Of a stretch of DNA of 64,000 nt, positions 1-8,655 are shown one piece after another. The stretch spans positions 1,562,192-1,626,191 of the forward strand of contig NZ_CP061302.1 of the NCBI RefSeq assembly GCF_018687675.1, read 5' to 3'. Source of the DNA: Polynucleobacter sp. MG-Unter2-18 (lineage in GTDB: Bacteria > Pseudomonadota > Gammaproteobacteria > Burkholderiales > Burkholderiaceae). Made by a program: the position numbers and the translations under genes. How positions within the stretch are numbered: position 1 is the stretch's first letter; every line of letters begins with the position of its first letter. The notes under the pieces were generated by a model, which ran no database searches, had not been told where the DNA came from, and saw only the letters and a program-made list of their open reading frames with translations.

Positions 1-360
1 GCTAGCTTCTAGTTCGACATAAGCTGGTGTGAAAGTAATTTTTTGAGCACGAGCAGGATCAGAGCCTAACAACGAGATACCACATCTTCCACTGACGACA
101 GCCTCAACTACCTCAGCCTGCGTATTGAAGCCTACGAGACTTAACTCCACGCCTAAACACTTTGCAATAGCTCGACAGATATCAGGTGAGATGCCAGTCG
201 GCTCACCAGAAGATGATCGACCAGTCACCAACAAGAAATTACCTAAATACACTGCAGCAGACAGAACACCATTCGGTGCAAGCTGCTCTAATACTTTAGG
301 CGAAATCGTATTCAAGTAAGCCTCCAAATTTTTATCAACTGTTTTACGACAAGTAGACAT
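1..360 (-). CDS. Periplasmic-binding-protein-like domain protein, C-terminal part outside window
   Basis: An open frame reads leftward from ATG at 358-360 and runs off the window edge after 120 codons. The segment RSSSGEPTGISPDICRAIA followed by a GFNTQAEVVEAV stretch resembles the start of a bacterial family 3 solute-binding domain (amino-acid ABC transporter type). No signal peptide is visible, so it may be a cytoplasmic or enzyme-like relative. The ATG lies directly after the U-tract of the terminator at 361-388. A TTG at codon 16, preceded by GGAGG at good spacing, is an alternative start. Family assignment is by motif appearance only. Confidence 0.6.
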   Translation of the reverse strand, partial: MSTCRKTVDKNLEAYLNTISPKVLEQLAPNGVLSAAVYLGNFLLVTGRSSSGEPTGISPDICRAIAKCLGVELSLVGFNTQAEVVEAVVSGRCGISLLGSDPARAQKITFTPAYVELEAS

Positions 361-388
361 AAAAAATCCCCACTAAATCAGCGGGGAT
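361..388 (-). terminator. Rho-independent terminator after the quinone oxidoreductase gene
   Basis: Read leftward, ATCCCC pairs with GGGGAT (plus two inner pairs, one a wobble) and is followed by six T. It lies 34 bp past the qor stop. The 3' arm GTGGGGAT is also the only Shine-Dalgarno-like sequence before the ATG at 360. Confidence 0.8.
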
Positions 389-422
389 GTGGTGCAAACT
401 ATATTCGTCAGCAAACCAAAAA

Positions 423-1403
423 TTAAGGTGCGATGACAATCGCGCCCGAAACTTTTCTACCTTCTGCAGCTTTATGAGCTTCAACAGCCTGCTCGAGCTT
501 AAACCTAGCGCCGATCTGTACTTTCACGCGGCCTTGCGCAATCGCATCAAATACTGCGCGAGCATTTTCCTGAAGTAACTCAGGAGTAGCGTTGTGAGGA
601 AATACAGAAGGTCTTGTTAAGAAAAGGCAACCCTTCTTATTGAGAATCTCTGGCTGAATCTCTGGGGCAGGTCCCGAGGCAGCACCAAATAAAGCCACCG
701 TACCAAATGGTGCAGCACAATCGAGTGAGCCTAAGAAAGTAGTCTTAGCAACCGAGTCATAAACCACATTGGCTTTGCGACCGCCCGTTACCTTCATAAA
801 TTCTTCGACCCAATTTGGCTTTGAGTAATCCACTACAGCATCACAGCCCGCTTCTTTTGCTGCAGCAAATTTGGCCTCAGATCCTACAGTGCCAACTACA
901 AACGCACCCAAAGATTTTGCCCATCCCGATAGGATTTGGCCAACACCACCAGCGGCAGCGTGAACTAAGACGACGTCACCAGACCTCACTTTGTAAGTTT
1001 TTTGCACCAAGTATTGGGCAGTCATTGCTTTGAAAAACACAGCGGCAGCAACTTCGTCGGATACATCATCTGGCACTGAAACTAGCTTATCTACTGCAAC
1101 ATTGCGCGCACTAGCATAAGCACCAATACCGGCATTCATGTACGCTACACGATCGCCCACCTTGAATCGAGTAACACCTTCACCCAGCGCCTCAACTACA
1201 CCAACCGCTTCGTGACCTAAACCCGTTGGCAGTTCCAAAGGGTAAACACCAGAGCGCTGGTACACATCGATAAAGTTAAAACCAATCGCAGTTTGACGAA
1301 GTTGTACTTCACCTTTACCTGGATCTGGAAGCTCTTTATCGATTAACTGAATTACATCGGCGTTGCCGAGTTCTGAAAGACTAACAATTCGAGCAGTTGT
1401 CAC
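423..1403 (-). CDS. qor: NADPH:quinone oxidoreductase (zinc-independent MDR family)
   Basis: The 326-residue product is full length for the quinone oxidoreductase branch of the medium-chain dehydrogenase/reductase superfamily. The N-terminal GroES-like domain has the family stretch FNFIDVYQRSGVYPLELPT (about residues 42-60) and GHEAVGVVE. The Rossmann part contains HAAAGGVGQI (about 149-158), the nucleotide-binding glycine motif of this branch. The zinc-ligand cysteines of alcohol dehydrogenases are absent. It probably reduces quinones by one electron with NADPH in the cytosol. It is monocistronic, with its own terminator. Confidence 0.9.
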   Translation of the reverse strand: MTTARIVSLSELGNADVIQLIDKELPDPGKGEVQLRQTAIGFNFIDVYQRSGVYPLELPTGLGHEAVGVVEALGEGVTRFKVGDRVAYMNAGIGAYASARNVAVDKLVSVPDDVSDEVAAAVFFKAMTAQYLVQKTYKVRSGDVVLVHAAAGGVGQILSGWAKSLGAFVVGTVGSEAKFAAAKEAGCDAVVDYSKPNWVEEFMKVTGGRKANVVYDSVAKTTFLGSLDCAAPFGTVALFGAASGPAPEIQPEILNKKGCLFLTRPSVFPHNATPELLQENARAVFDAIAQGRVKVQIGARFKLEQAVEAHKAAEGRKVSGAIVIAP

Positions 1404-1431
1404 AAGTCACCTTATTATTTTTATAAAAAAA

Positions 1432-1884
1432 TTATCTTACTGCAAGCGCGGAAGAGACGACCTCGTCCTCCTCAACGATAGCCCAGGTGCTATCTCCAAG
1501 TTTTTTGACTGCCATCGAATAAGTCCAGGCATCGGGAATGCCGCAACTCCACTGATCAGGTCCATTTTGAATTAATACATTTGTGCCAATACGGCTATCA
1601 AAATAGAGATGGTAGGTTTTTCCATGTAAGGGATTAAAACTAAATTTGGCACTATGGACCATTTCTGTAGCATCCAAACGAGCCTGAAGAGAGCGCGCCT
1701 GCTTCATTAATACCTCAGCTTGCTCCATGATGCGATCGTATTCAAGCTTTGCGTTCTGGCGTGCGACATTAACTGCCTTGTCTTTTTCTTCCAAGACCTT
1801 AATCGGTGCAAATACAGGTGCACCCACTTCCATGGGATATTCAATGCCAGCGTGTCGCGCTGGATCAGTGTCTTCAATTCTCAT
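1432..1884 (-). CDS. DUF2452 family protein
   Basis: The frame is open from a GTG at 1926, but the ATG at 1884 (MRIEDTDPARH) is the more likely start, giving about 150 residues. The middle is helical (KDKAVNVARQNAKLEYDRI). The C-terminal half has KTYHLYFDSR and a GPDQW motif typical of DUF2452, a family of unknown biochemical role also found in eukaryotes. No membrane segment or signal peptide is visible. It stands alone between qor and the photolyase gene. Confidence 0.7.
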   Translation of the reverse strand: MRIEDTDPARHAGIEYPMEVGAPVFAPIKVLEEKDKAVNVARQNAKLEYDRIMEQAEVLMKQARSLQARLDATEMVHSAKFSFNPLHGKTYHLYFDSRIGTNVLIQNGPDQWSCGIPDAWTYSMAVKKLGDSTWAIVEEDEVVSSALAVR

Positions 1885-1972
1885 AACTTTTTTAACCTGC
1901 TGATTTATATAGTGAAAGTGTGACACAAATTCACAAAATGCGTTTTTTGGAGCTATAAATAGGGCAAGCCTC

Positions 1973-3499
1973 TTACACGGAGCTCAAATCCCCTAGGAGG
2001 CCTTTGGCATGGAGAACGATTGCCTGCTGATCTGTATCGCTAATACGGGACAAGTTGGCAGTCATCAACCGAGTACGGGGGCTTGCCTCAAATTGGGTGC
2101 GATGCTTGATGAGGAAGTTCCAATAGAGGGTGGTCATTGGGCAGGCGCCTTCCCCAAATCGAATATCGGGCTTGTATTGGCAGGAGTCGCAATAATTACT
2201 CATTCTTTTAATGTAGGCGCCACTCGCAATATAAGGTTTGCTAGTAAAGCGGCCACCACTCGCAAATAAGGCCATACCCGCTGTATTGGGTAACTCCACC
2301 CATTCAATCGCATCAACATATACCGCCAAATACCAATCACAAACTTCTTTTGGCAAGATTTCTGCAAGCAATGCAAAGTTGCCAGTCACCATCAGACGTT
2401 GAATATGGTGGGCGTAACCGTACTCCAGCGTTTGGCCTATCGCCTGCTGCATACACTTCATCTTGGTGTTGCCAGACCAATACCAGGAGGGCAATGCATT
2501 CTGATGGTCATAAAAATTATCTAAGGCCATTTGGGGCATATCAAGGTAGTACATGCCTCGTACAAATTCTCGCCAACCTAGGATTTGACGAATAAATCCT
2601 TCAACCGTAGCAAGATCTAAATCGCCTTTCTTCCACGCCTTGAGGACAGCAGCAATCACCACTCTGGGATTGAGCAGCTTTAAGTTCATCGAGCTAGAGA
2701 GTAAAGAGTGCCAACCAAAAGGCGTATCCGTCCACATAGCATCTTCATGAAGACCAAAGGTCACTAAGCGGTGCTCCACAAATCCTTTGAGTGCCTGCAA
2801 AGCGTGTGCGCGTGTGACTGGCCACTGAAAGTGCTCCAGAGATCCTGGATGTTGGGGAAATTTTTCCTCAACCAGCGCAATGACTTCTTGAGTAATGTCA
2901 TCTGGCTCAAATAACTCTGGCGGCGGAATTAAGCCTGGCCCTTTTTTTGGAAACGGCTTGCGATTGTCTCGATCAAAATTCCACTGACCTCCTTCAGGAT
3001 TGCCCTCTTTATCGACCAAGATATTGTGAGTCTTACGCATCAGTCGGTAGAAATACTCCAAACGCAATTCTTTCTTGCCCGCAACCCAATTTTCAAACTC
3101 ATGGCGTGAGCAATAGAAATGGGGATCCTCTTGCATTTCTAAATCGATGCTCAATTCGGATGCCACATTCTCTATTTCACACTTGAGTCGATACTCCCCC
3201 GGCTCAAGACATACCAAGTGTGTAAATTGTTTCTTGGGAATCAAATCTCGTAAGGTATCTCCAATCGACTGCGGAGACTGCTTAATATAGATGAGCGGCA
3301 AACCACGCTCTTCCAGTTGCTCGGCAAAATGCCGCATCGCCGATAAGAACAAAACGATTTTGGCCTTATGCGACCAAACATACTGAGCCTCATCGATAGA
3401 CTCAATCATGACGACTTGCTCAGTCTTAGGATCCAGGTTTTTTAATATCGGGCTGTCGATATCCAGCTGGTCACCCAGAATGAGAACAAGCTTTTTCAA
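1973..3499 (-). CDS. phrB: FeS-cluster bacterial cryptochrome/(6-4) photolyase
   Basis: The 508-residue protein begins KKLVLILGDQLDIDSPIL, the start of the deoxyribodipyrimidine-photolyase-related family. Four cysteines match the 4Fe-4S ligands of the FeS-BCP class: one in KMKCMQQ at about 350 and three at 437, 440 and 453 (CDSCQY...GACP). The spacing of the last three equals that of Agrobacterium PhrB. Members repair UV (6-4) photoproducts with FAD and a lumazine antenna. It precedes a leftward run of small conserved genes but is separated from them by about 47 bp. Confidence 0.93.
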   Translation of the reverse strand: MKKLVLILGDQLDIDSPILKNLDPKTEQVVMIESIDEAQYVWSHKAKIVLFLSAMRHFAEQLEERGLPLIYIKQSPQSIGDTLRDLIPKKQFTHLVCLEPGEYRLKCEIENVASELSIDLEMQEDPHFYCSRHEFENWVAGKKELRLEYFYRLMRKTHNILVDKEGNPEGGQWNFDRDNRKPFPKKGPGLIPPPELFEPDDITQEVIALVEEKFPQHPGSLEHFQWPVTRAHALQALKGFVEHRLVTFGLHEDAMWTDTPFGWHSLLSSSMNLKLLNPRVVIAAVLKAWKKGDLDLATVEGFIRQILGWREFVRGMYYLDMPQMALDNFYDHQNALPSWYWSGNTKMKCMQQAIGQTLEYGYAHHIQRLMVTGNFALLAEILPKEVCDWYLAVYVDAIEWVELPNTAGMALFASGGRFTSKPYIASGAYIKRMSNYCDSCQYKPDIRFGEGACPMTTLYWNFLIKHRTQFEASPRTRLMTANLSRISDTDQQAIVLHAKGLLGDLSSV

Positions 3500-3546
3500 T
3501 TCACATCTTTCAAAGAGGCAATTAATACCAGGAGAGGAGTCGGCGC

Positions 3547-4101
3547 TTAGCGCTTATAAAAACTGAGGGTTACTTCACCCAAATTAATACCGAATTTACT
3601 CATTTGAGCCTTATTAATCATGACCTTTGGACTTACTAGATACATCCAGTCGTCAAATTGCACATGGTAGATAGACTTATCTACAGGCAGAGCCAATGTA
3701 TAAGACCAGTTCAAGGCATTACCAGCAGATTCACCAATGGCTTCACCAATGACGTCATCCGCAGTGCCAGTGTATTTTCCAGGAGCAGTTTCTACTAAAG
3801 TCCAGATACGCTTTTGCTTTGTACCATCGGAGTACTCAAAGCTCTCATCCAAAATGCCCGTCTTTTTACCATTCACCACTGACCATTTAGCAACCAATAA
3901 CACGGTGAAACGTTTTTTAACCTCACCACTACGATCGGTGAAGATGCCATACGCATCAATCGTGCCATTAAAGTATTCACTTAGATCGAGCTTGGGTGTT
4001 TCTTTTGCGTATTGATTGACTGAAGGTGAGGAGCAACCGAATAGACCAAATGCAATCAAACATATAGCTAAATACTTTTTAACGAAATAGATCTTAGACA
4101 T
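3547..4101 (-). CDS. DUF3833 family lipoprotein
   Basis: I place the start at ATG 4101, inside the longer open frame. It follows GGAG at 7 nt and overlaps the TAA of the upstream gene by one base (TAATG), implying translational coupling. Residues 1-25 form a lipoprotein signal (IAFGLFGCSS lipobox). The rest matches DUF3833: an LDLSEYFNG start, then Y-G-F-TDRSG, then a lipocalin-like beta-rich body. Function is unknown, with an outer-membrane-associated location inferred. It is the last gene of the operon beginning near 5336. Confidence 0.85.
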   Translation of the reverse strand: MSKIYFVKKYLAICLIAFGLFGCSSPSVNQYAKETPKLDLSEYFNGTIDAYGIFTDRSGEVKKRFTVLLVAKWSVVNGKKTGILDESFEYSDGTKQKRIWTLVETAPGKYTGTADDVIGEAIGESAGNALNWSYTLALPVDKSIYHVQFDDWMYLVSPKVMINKAQMSKFGINLGEVTLSFYKR

Positions 4102-4655
4102 TAACAGGCTCCAGTGATTAGTGGGGGTGGGCAACCGTTGCCCAGTAATTCAGATCTCAGCTTGGGTACACTCGTTTTGGAATCAAGCCAAATCCCAAAA
4201 AATGCCTTTGAAAAATCTGCCCCCGGAAATTGAGCAATTTTCTTACCGTCATAAAAAAAAGTGGTGCCTTGTTTTGGGGAATAGACTCCAGTGAGGGTTT
4301 GTCCAGACTCTATATTGGGTAAAACAGTAGCAAGCTCTTTTCCCCAAATTGCGGACTGCGCCTCTGATACACCCATGTTCTTCATTTCATCAGCCGTACG
4401 GCTTGCGATAGCCGCTCCAGAAAATGATTTTTGATATTTGATATCTAAGGCAAATTCGGCAGAATCCTTGCCTGCAGGGCGATATAGAGTTGCGTCATAA
4501 ACATGAAAACCCCAAAAGTTCAGACGGCCAGTACCCTGAGGCTGCACTTGATTAATTACGCCCTCAATGTGCGCCAAGCTCTTAGCTGACACAGGACCAC
4601 TTAGCAGAACTAAGCACAGTAATAGGGCGGCACTGCTTTGTGAAATTATTTTCAT
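4101..4655 (-). CDS. Exported chalcone-isomerase-like protein
   Basis: The start is taken at the second of two adjacent ATGs (4655), 5 nt after AGGGA. A signal peptide ending near GPVSAKS is followed by LNFWGFHVYDATLYRP and later ADFSKAFFGIWLD, both characteristic of the bacterial chalcone isomerase-like family. These proteins are probably fatty-acid or small-hydrophobe binders rather than flavonoid enzymes. It is coupled to the DUF3833 lipoprotein downstream, a pairing that suggests an envelope role. Confidence 0.85.
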   Translation of the reverse strand: MKIISQSSAALLLCLVLLSGPVSAKSLAHIEGVINQVQPQGTGRLNFWGFHVYDATLYRPAGKDSAEFALDIKYQKSFSGAAIASRTADEMKNMGVSEAQSAIWGKELATVLPNIESGQTLTGVYSPKQGTTFFYDGKKIAQFPGADFSKAFFGIWLDSKTSVPKLRSELLGNGCPPPLITGAC

Positions 4656-4665
4656 CATCGTCCCT

Positions 4666-5061
4666 TTATTTATGTTTACGAGTTGTATTGACCAACCACA
4701 AGGCAGACGGTCCAAATAGACCAGAAATAGCATGTCTGTTCTTGGCAAAAAAACGATAGGCCCAGGTCAATATAGGGCGCAGGCTTGGTCGAGAAAACAA
4801 CCAAGCTAACTTCGGTAAATTCGCTCTCGCATAGGCGGCTGAGAAAACATCCACACCATTAATCAGCTCACCATCGTCATACTGAGCGTACATCGAATCT
4901 AAGGCCTGTTGGCAAGATACGCCAACCTCATCAGCGCTGTAACGATTTGAGTTCACATCTACAAAGCTCAATAAACCAGCTTGATTGCGGTCAGACAAAA
5001 ATAGAATCTCTGCCTGACATAGAGGACAAAGACCATCGTAGAACATAGTGAGTTTCTTCAT
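4666..5061 (-). CDS. DCC family thiol-disulfide oxidoreductase-like protein (DUF393)
   Basis: The start is ATG 5061, giving MKKLTMFYDGLCPLCQAEI. The DGxCxxC motif near the N terminus defines the DCC (DUF393) family of thioredoxin-like proteins. The length of about 131 residues is normal for the family. A second conserved block (LPKLAWLFSRPSLRPIL) follows. The gene starts 5 nt after the stop of the TIGR03643 gene and ends 10 nt before the chalcone-isomerase-like gene, so it sits in one operon. Substrate unknown. Confidence 0.88.
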   Translation of the reverse strand: MKKLTMFYDGLCPLCQAEILFLSDRNQAGLLSFVDVNSNRYSADEVGVSCQQALDSMYAQYDDGELINGVDVFSAAYARANLPKLAWLFSRPSLRPILTWAYRFFAKNRHAISGLFGPSALWLVNTTRKHK

Positions 5062-5066
5062 TGTCT

Positions 5067-5336
5067 CTACTTCTGCTTGTATTGCATCGAGCAATAGGCG
5101 CGGGTTACCAGCTTACTTCTTAAGGCGACATGCTTGGTTGCCCTACCGGTTACCCGCTGACGCCATAGATTAAACGAGCCTCTCTTGAGCTCTTTACGCA
5201 TCAGCGCAATCACTTGTGGCTCGGATAGCCCAAAATTTTGCTCAATCGCATCAAATGGCGTGCGATCTTCCCATGCCATCTCGATCACCCGTGAGAGATC
5301 GGCGGCGGAGAGTGCTTGAGTTATCTTGGTGCCCAT
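5067..5336 (-). CDS. TIGR03643/DUF2805 family protein
   Basis: The product has about 89 residues. The stretch VIEMAWEDRTPFDAIEQNFG followed by LSEPQVIALMRKELKRGSFNLWR identifies the DUF2805 (TIGR03643) family, a small helical domain resembling a helix-turn-helix. ATG 5336 is preferred over the TTG one codon earlier. It is the first gene of the leftward operon with DCC, chalcone-isomerase-like and DUF3833 genes, and its neighbourhood with photolyase genes is common in this group (recall, not checked). Confidence 0.85.
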   Translation of the reverse strand: MGTKITQALSAADLSRVIEMAWEDRTPFDAIEQNFGLSEPQVIALMRKELKRGSFNLWRQRVTGRATKHVALRSKLVTRAYCSMQYKQK

Positions 5337-5407
5337 CAAGCAAGTTTAAGACTTATTCAATAAACTAGCTGAGCCTGCTTTCACCCGATACTTGAGCCTC
5401 TTTATCT

Positions 5408-6103
5408 ATGCCCCTAGTTCCAAAACCCTTTCGCGCTTTGATTATTGGATCCTCTGGGACTATTGGGTCAGCATTTATGGAGCTTCTAGAAGCTTCTCCT
5501 GATTGTGAGGTGGTTTGGGGCCTCAGTCGCAACTCGGCGCAGCCAATTAACTACCAAGATCTCGGCACGATTGAATCTGCTGCAGCTAGTCTTATTCAGG
5601 AAGGTCCTTTTCAGCTCATTATCAATACGATTGGTGTATTGCATTCTGAACACTGGATGCCTGAAAAGAAATTGGATGATCTCAACGCCGAACAGTTACA
5701 GGTATTGATGCAGACCAATGCCATTGGCCCTGGACTCACAATCAAGCATTTTTCCAAATTACTTGACCCAGCGGGATCCGTTATGGCAACCCTCTCCGCT
5801 AAAGTAGGCAGCATTGAGGACAATCGTTTGGGAGGCTGGTTTAGCTATCGCGCCTCTAAGGCGGCCCTGAATATGCTGATTAAAACAGCCTCAATTGAAT
5901 TTGCCAGAACCAAACCCAATACGGCCTTAGTGGCTCTGCATCCAGGAACCGTAAACTCCCGTTTATCCAAGCCCTTTAAGGGCGAGCAGATAGGCAGACC
6001 TGCTTTAGATGCTGCAAGCGATATGCTGGCGGTTTTACTCTCACTTCAAAAAACTGATTCAGGAAGTTTTCTGAGCTACTCCGGAGAAAAGTTACCTTGG
6101 TAA
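5408..6103 (+). CDS. Short-chain dehydrogenase/reductase (CsgA/C-factor-like)
   Basis: The 231-residue SDR carries the N-terminal cofactor loop GSSGTIGSAF and an active-site pair in WFSYRASKAALNM (Tyr and Lys four residues apart), with a serine earlier in VMATLSAKVGS. HPGTVNSRLSKPF near the C terminus is the usual PG motif. It resembles the C-factor branch of SDRs. It is followed 8 nt later by the exported histidine phosphatase gene, suggesting co-transcription. The substrate is unknown. Confidence 0.88.
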   Translation: MPLVPKPFRALIIGSSGTIGSAFMELLEASPDCEVVWGLSRNSAQPINYQDLGTIESAAASLIQEGPFQLIINTIGVLHSEHWMPEKKLDDLNAEQLQVLMQTNAIGPGLTIKHFSKLLDPAGSVMATLSAKVGSIEDNRLGGWFSYRASKAALNMLIKTASIEFARTKPNTALVALHPGTVNSRLSKPFKGEQIGRPALDAASDMLAVLLSLQKTDSGSFLSYSGEKLPW

Positions 6104-6110
6104 CCTAATC

Positions 6111-6692
6111 ATGATGATCAAATTTTTATCCCCATTGCTGATTGCGCTCACCACCCTCATTGGAGCCCATAGCAGCGCTCTCGCCCAAACTGAGTTGGCT
6201 AACGCAATGCAAGATGGCCAGCACGTCTTACTCATGCGACATGCTGACGCGCCTGGGTACGGAGATCCAGCGGGCTATCAATTAACGCAGTGCTCCACCC
6301 AACGCAACCTGGGTGAAGCAGGCAAGCGCCAGGCTCAGCTGACTGGTGAATGGCTAGCCAAGCAGGGAATTACTAAAGCGCAGGTCTATAGCAGTCCTTG
6401 GTGTCGTTGCTTTGATACAGCAATCCTTCTAAATAAGGGTGCTGTTACCAAGGAAGCAGCGCTGGGTTCTTTTTTCGACGATATGAGTCAAGCCAAAAAG
6501 CAAACTGATGATTTAGCTAAGCTCATTCGCGATGAGCGGATTAAATATCCAAAAGCACCGATCATCATGGTGACTCACCATGTCAATATCCAATCCTTTA
6601 CTGGCAAGGTTCTTAATTCAGGGGATATGATTTTGGTAAAAGTAAATTCATCTGGTCAAGCTTTGTCGCATAAGCTCTACCCTAGCCCGTAA
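6111..6692 (+). CDS. Exported histidine phosphatase family protein
   Basis: A signal peptide (about 26 residues, ending near SSALAQ) precedes LLMRHADAPGYGDP, the phosphate-binding RH motif of the phosphoglycerate mutase-like superfamily. A second histidine is in MVTHHVNIQ, and the arginine block YSSPWCRCFDTA fits the family. The product is therefore probably a periplasmic phosphatase. It lies 7 nt after the SDR gene. Two adjacent ATGs (6111, 6114) could serve as start. Confidence 0.85.
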   Translation: MMIKFLSPLLIALTTLIGAHSSALAQTELANAMQDGQHVLLMRHADAPGYGDPAGYQLTQCSTQRNLGEAGKRQAQLTGEWLAKQGITKAQVYSSPWCRCFDTAILLNKGAVTKEAALGSFFDDMSQAKKQTDDLAKLIRDERIKYPKAPIIMVTHHVNIQSFTGKVLNSGDMILVKVNSSGQALSHKLYPSP

Positions 6693-6744
6693 CTTTATGC
6701 ATCAATCCATTAATCGTCCATAGATCACCACTTAAAGAGCATTC

Positions 6745-7125
6745 ATGTCTACTGAACTACCCCTCAATGTTTTAGGTCAACCCCTGGTTGCATGCTCGTT
6801 TGATCCGCTCACTGGATTTTTTAGAGATGGTTGCTGCAAGACTAATGAACAAGATATTGGTAGTCACCTAGTCTGCGCGATTGTGAGCAATGACTTTCTA
6901 CAATTTAGCCTCAAGCGCGGCAACGATCTCATTACCCCGCGTCCTGAGTATCAGTTCCCAGGACTGATTGCTGGAGATCAGTGGTGTCTTTGTTTGAACC
7001 GCTGGATAGAGGCCTTAGAAGCCAACTGTGCGCCTAGGATTAAGCTAGAGAGTACGCACATCAACGCTTTGGAGAAAGTCTCGCTAGAAGTACTAGAGCA
7101 ATATGCAGCAGTAGAGCAGTTATAA
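6745..7125 (+). CDS. DUF2237 family protein
   Basis: A 126-residue protein with the full DUF2237 signature: NVLGQPLVACSFDPLTGFFR, DGCC, then a cysteine-containing HLVCAIVSNDFLQFS, and FPGLIAGDQWCLCLNRW. Several cysteines are conserved in the family, but no function is established. It ends 4 bp before the convergent photolyase gene. Confidence 0.92.
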   Translation: MSTELPLNVLGQPLVACSFDPLTGFFRDGCCKTNEQDIGSHLVCAIVSNDFLQFSLKRGNDLITPRPEYQFPGLIAGDQWCLCLNRWIEALEANCAPRIKLESTHINALEKVSLEVLEQYAAVEQL

Positions 7126-7129
7126 GACC

Positions 7130-8392
7130 CTATTGAGGCGAGAGCCAAAGTTTGCGATAGATTTCTTTTGGATCGTGGTCTTGAGTTTGTTTGGCCACAT
7201 TAAAAGGTCTACCACCCCTAGGATCCGTTCCGCGTCCAGCAATGTAAAGCCAATTGCCTTGATTGCTATAGACGTCATAGTCCATTAGCTGAGATTCAAA
7301 CCACGCTGCACCTGCGCGCCAATCACCTTTCATATCGTATATCCAATAACTAGCCACGATCTGACGCATACGGTTCGATAGATAACCACTCTGATGCAAC
7401 TCGTGCATACCTGCATCAACTAAAGCAGTGCCCGTAGTGCCTGTACGCCATTTTTCAAAGCTAGATGCATAAGAAAGTTTTACGGGTACGCCAGTTAAGC
7501 CGCTGGCGCGATACAACTTCTGACCATACTTGAAGTGAATAAAACGGAAGTAGTCACGCCAAAGCAACTCAAACCAAAGCCAATAAGTACCATCATTGGC
7601 GCCATAGCGATTTTCATACTCGTTGATTTGCGCTGCGATATCCCGCGCTGAAATACAACCTAAAGCCAACCATGCTGAAAACTTACTGGAGTAATCTCTA
7701 CCAATAAGTTGATTGCGAGTCTCCTTATAACTATCAGGAAGACGTCGCTCTAGATATTGACTGAGGTGTGCTTGTGCAGCAGTAGCGCCTCCCAAAAAGA
7801 AAGGGTGAAGGTGAGACTCAGATTGAGGGCTACAGGACAATGTTGAGCTCCGAGGTAAGCCTGCCGGCAACATCGGAATCTGCTTAGGCGCATCGATGGG
7901 CTGAGCGAACTTGAGTTGCGCCCGCTCTACCTCACGACGAAATGCCGTAAATACATCGGGCATTTTTTCCAAGGCGAATAGAAAGTCTTGTGGATCCAAC
8001 ATACTTGATTGCCAGAACTCTTCAACATCAACACCCTGCTCCTGCAAAATTCGGACTTGCTCAATTTCTTCAGGCGCTTCGATTTGCTCACAATAGATTG
8101 CAATTGCAGCAGTATCTTTGACTAGCTGCAGCAATACTTCCGCTGACTTGCCGGATAGCTCCAACAGGTCTGACCCTTGAGCTTGAAGCTGAGACTTTAA
8201 ATCATCTAAGGATGCCCTTAAAAAAGTCTGCCGATGCGGTCCTTGTCGCTCAAAGCCATAAACAGTCTCTTGCTCTTTAGAATCGTGCACATAAACTGGC
8301 ACGAGCTGGTCAGCTTTTAAACATGCTTCTACGAAGGCAGAATTATCTGCCAAACGTAAATCATTTCGAAACCAATAGATGATGACTGTCAC
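7130..8392 (-). CDS. CRY-DASH type cryptochrome/photolyase
   Basis: The 420-residue protein starts VIIYWFRNDLRLADN, the photolyase/cryptochrome antenna-domain motif. It carries the FAD-domain blocks WLALGCISARDI, LLWRDYFRF and NRMRQIVASYWIYDMKGDWR, and ends with the CRY-DASH signature GRGTDPRGGRPFN. DASH proteins repair cyclobutane dimers in single-stranded DNA and can sense blue light. It overlaps the upstream DUF2256 gene by 4 nt, a pairing typical for this subfamily. It is a second photolyase homologue in the window. Confidence 0.93.
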   Translation of the reverse strand: MTVIIYWFRNDLRLADNSAFVEACLKADQLVPVYVHDSKEQETVYGFERQGPHRQTFLRASLDDLKSQLQAQGSDLLELSGKSAEVLLQLVKDTAAIAIYCEQIEAPEEIEQVRILQEQGVDVEEFWQSSMLDPQDFLFALEKMPDVFTAFRREVERAQLKFAQPIDAPKQIPMLPAGLPRSSTLSCSPQSESHLHPFFLGGATAAQAHLSQYLERRLPDSYKETRNQLIGRDYSSKFSAWLALGCISARDIAAQINEYENRYGANDGTYWLWFELLWRDYFRFIHFKYGQKLYRASGLTGVPVKLSYASSFEKWRTGTTGTALVDAGMHELHQSGYLSNRMRQIVASYWIYDMKGDWRAGAAWFESQLMDYDVYSNQGNWLYIAGRGTDPRGGRPFNVAKQTQDHDPKEIYRKLWLSPQ

Positions 8393-8589
8393 TGATTCTT
8401 TCCACTAGTGCTAGCTGCGGTACTTATAGTTGATTTTTTAGACCGGCAAGCATCAGAGCAGTACTTCACCTCATCCCAATTTTTAGCCCAAGACTTACGC
8501 CAAGTCATTTCTTTGCCGCAGACCATGCAAGTCTTAGTAGGCAAAAATGATTTGTTTCCTTTAAAACCCAATTTTTCAGCTCGAGCCAT
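8389..8589 (-). CDS. DUF2256 zinc-ribbon protein
   Basis: A 66-residue protein with KTCMVCGKEMTWRKSW and VKYCSDACR. These two CxxC-type knuckles define DUF2256 and probably bind zinc. Its stop overlaps the start of the CRY-DASH gene (ATGA type overlap), indicating translational coupling. DUF2256 is regularly encoded beside or fused to DASH photolyases. Confidence 0.92.
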   Translation of the reverse strand: MARAEKLGFKGNKSFLPTKTCMVCGKEMTWRKSWAKNWDEVKYCSDACRSKKSTISTAASTSGKNQ

Positions 8590-8655
8590 ACTTACCTATT
8601 CAAAAACGAATAGACTATTCAATACATTCAAGAATCAAGAAAAGTCCAGATCGCA

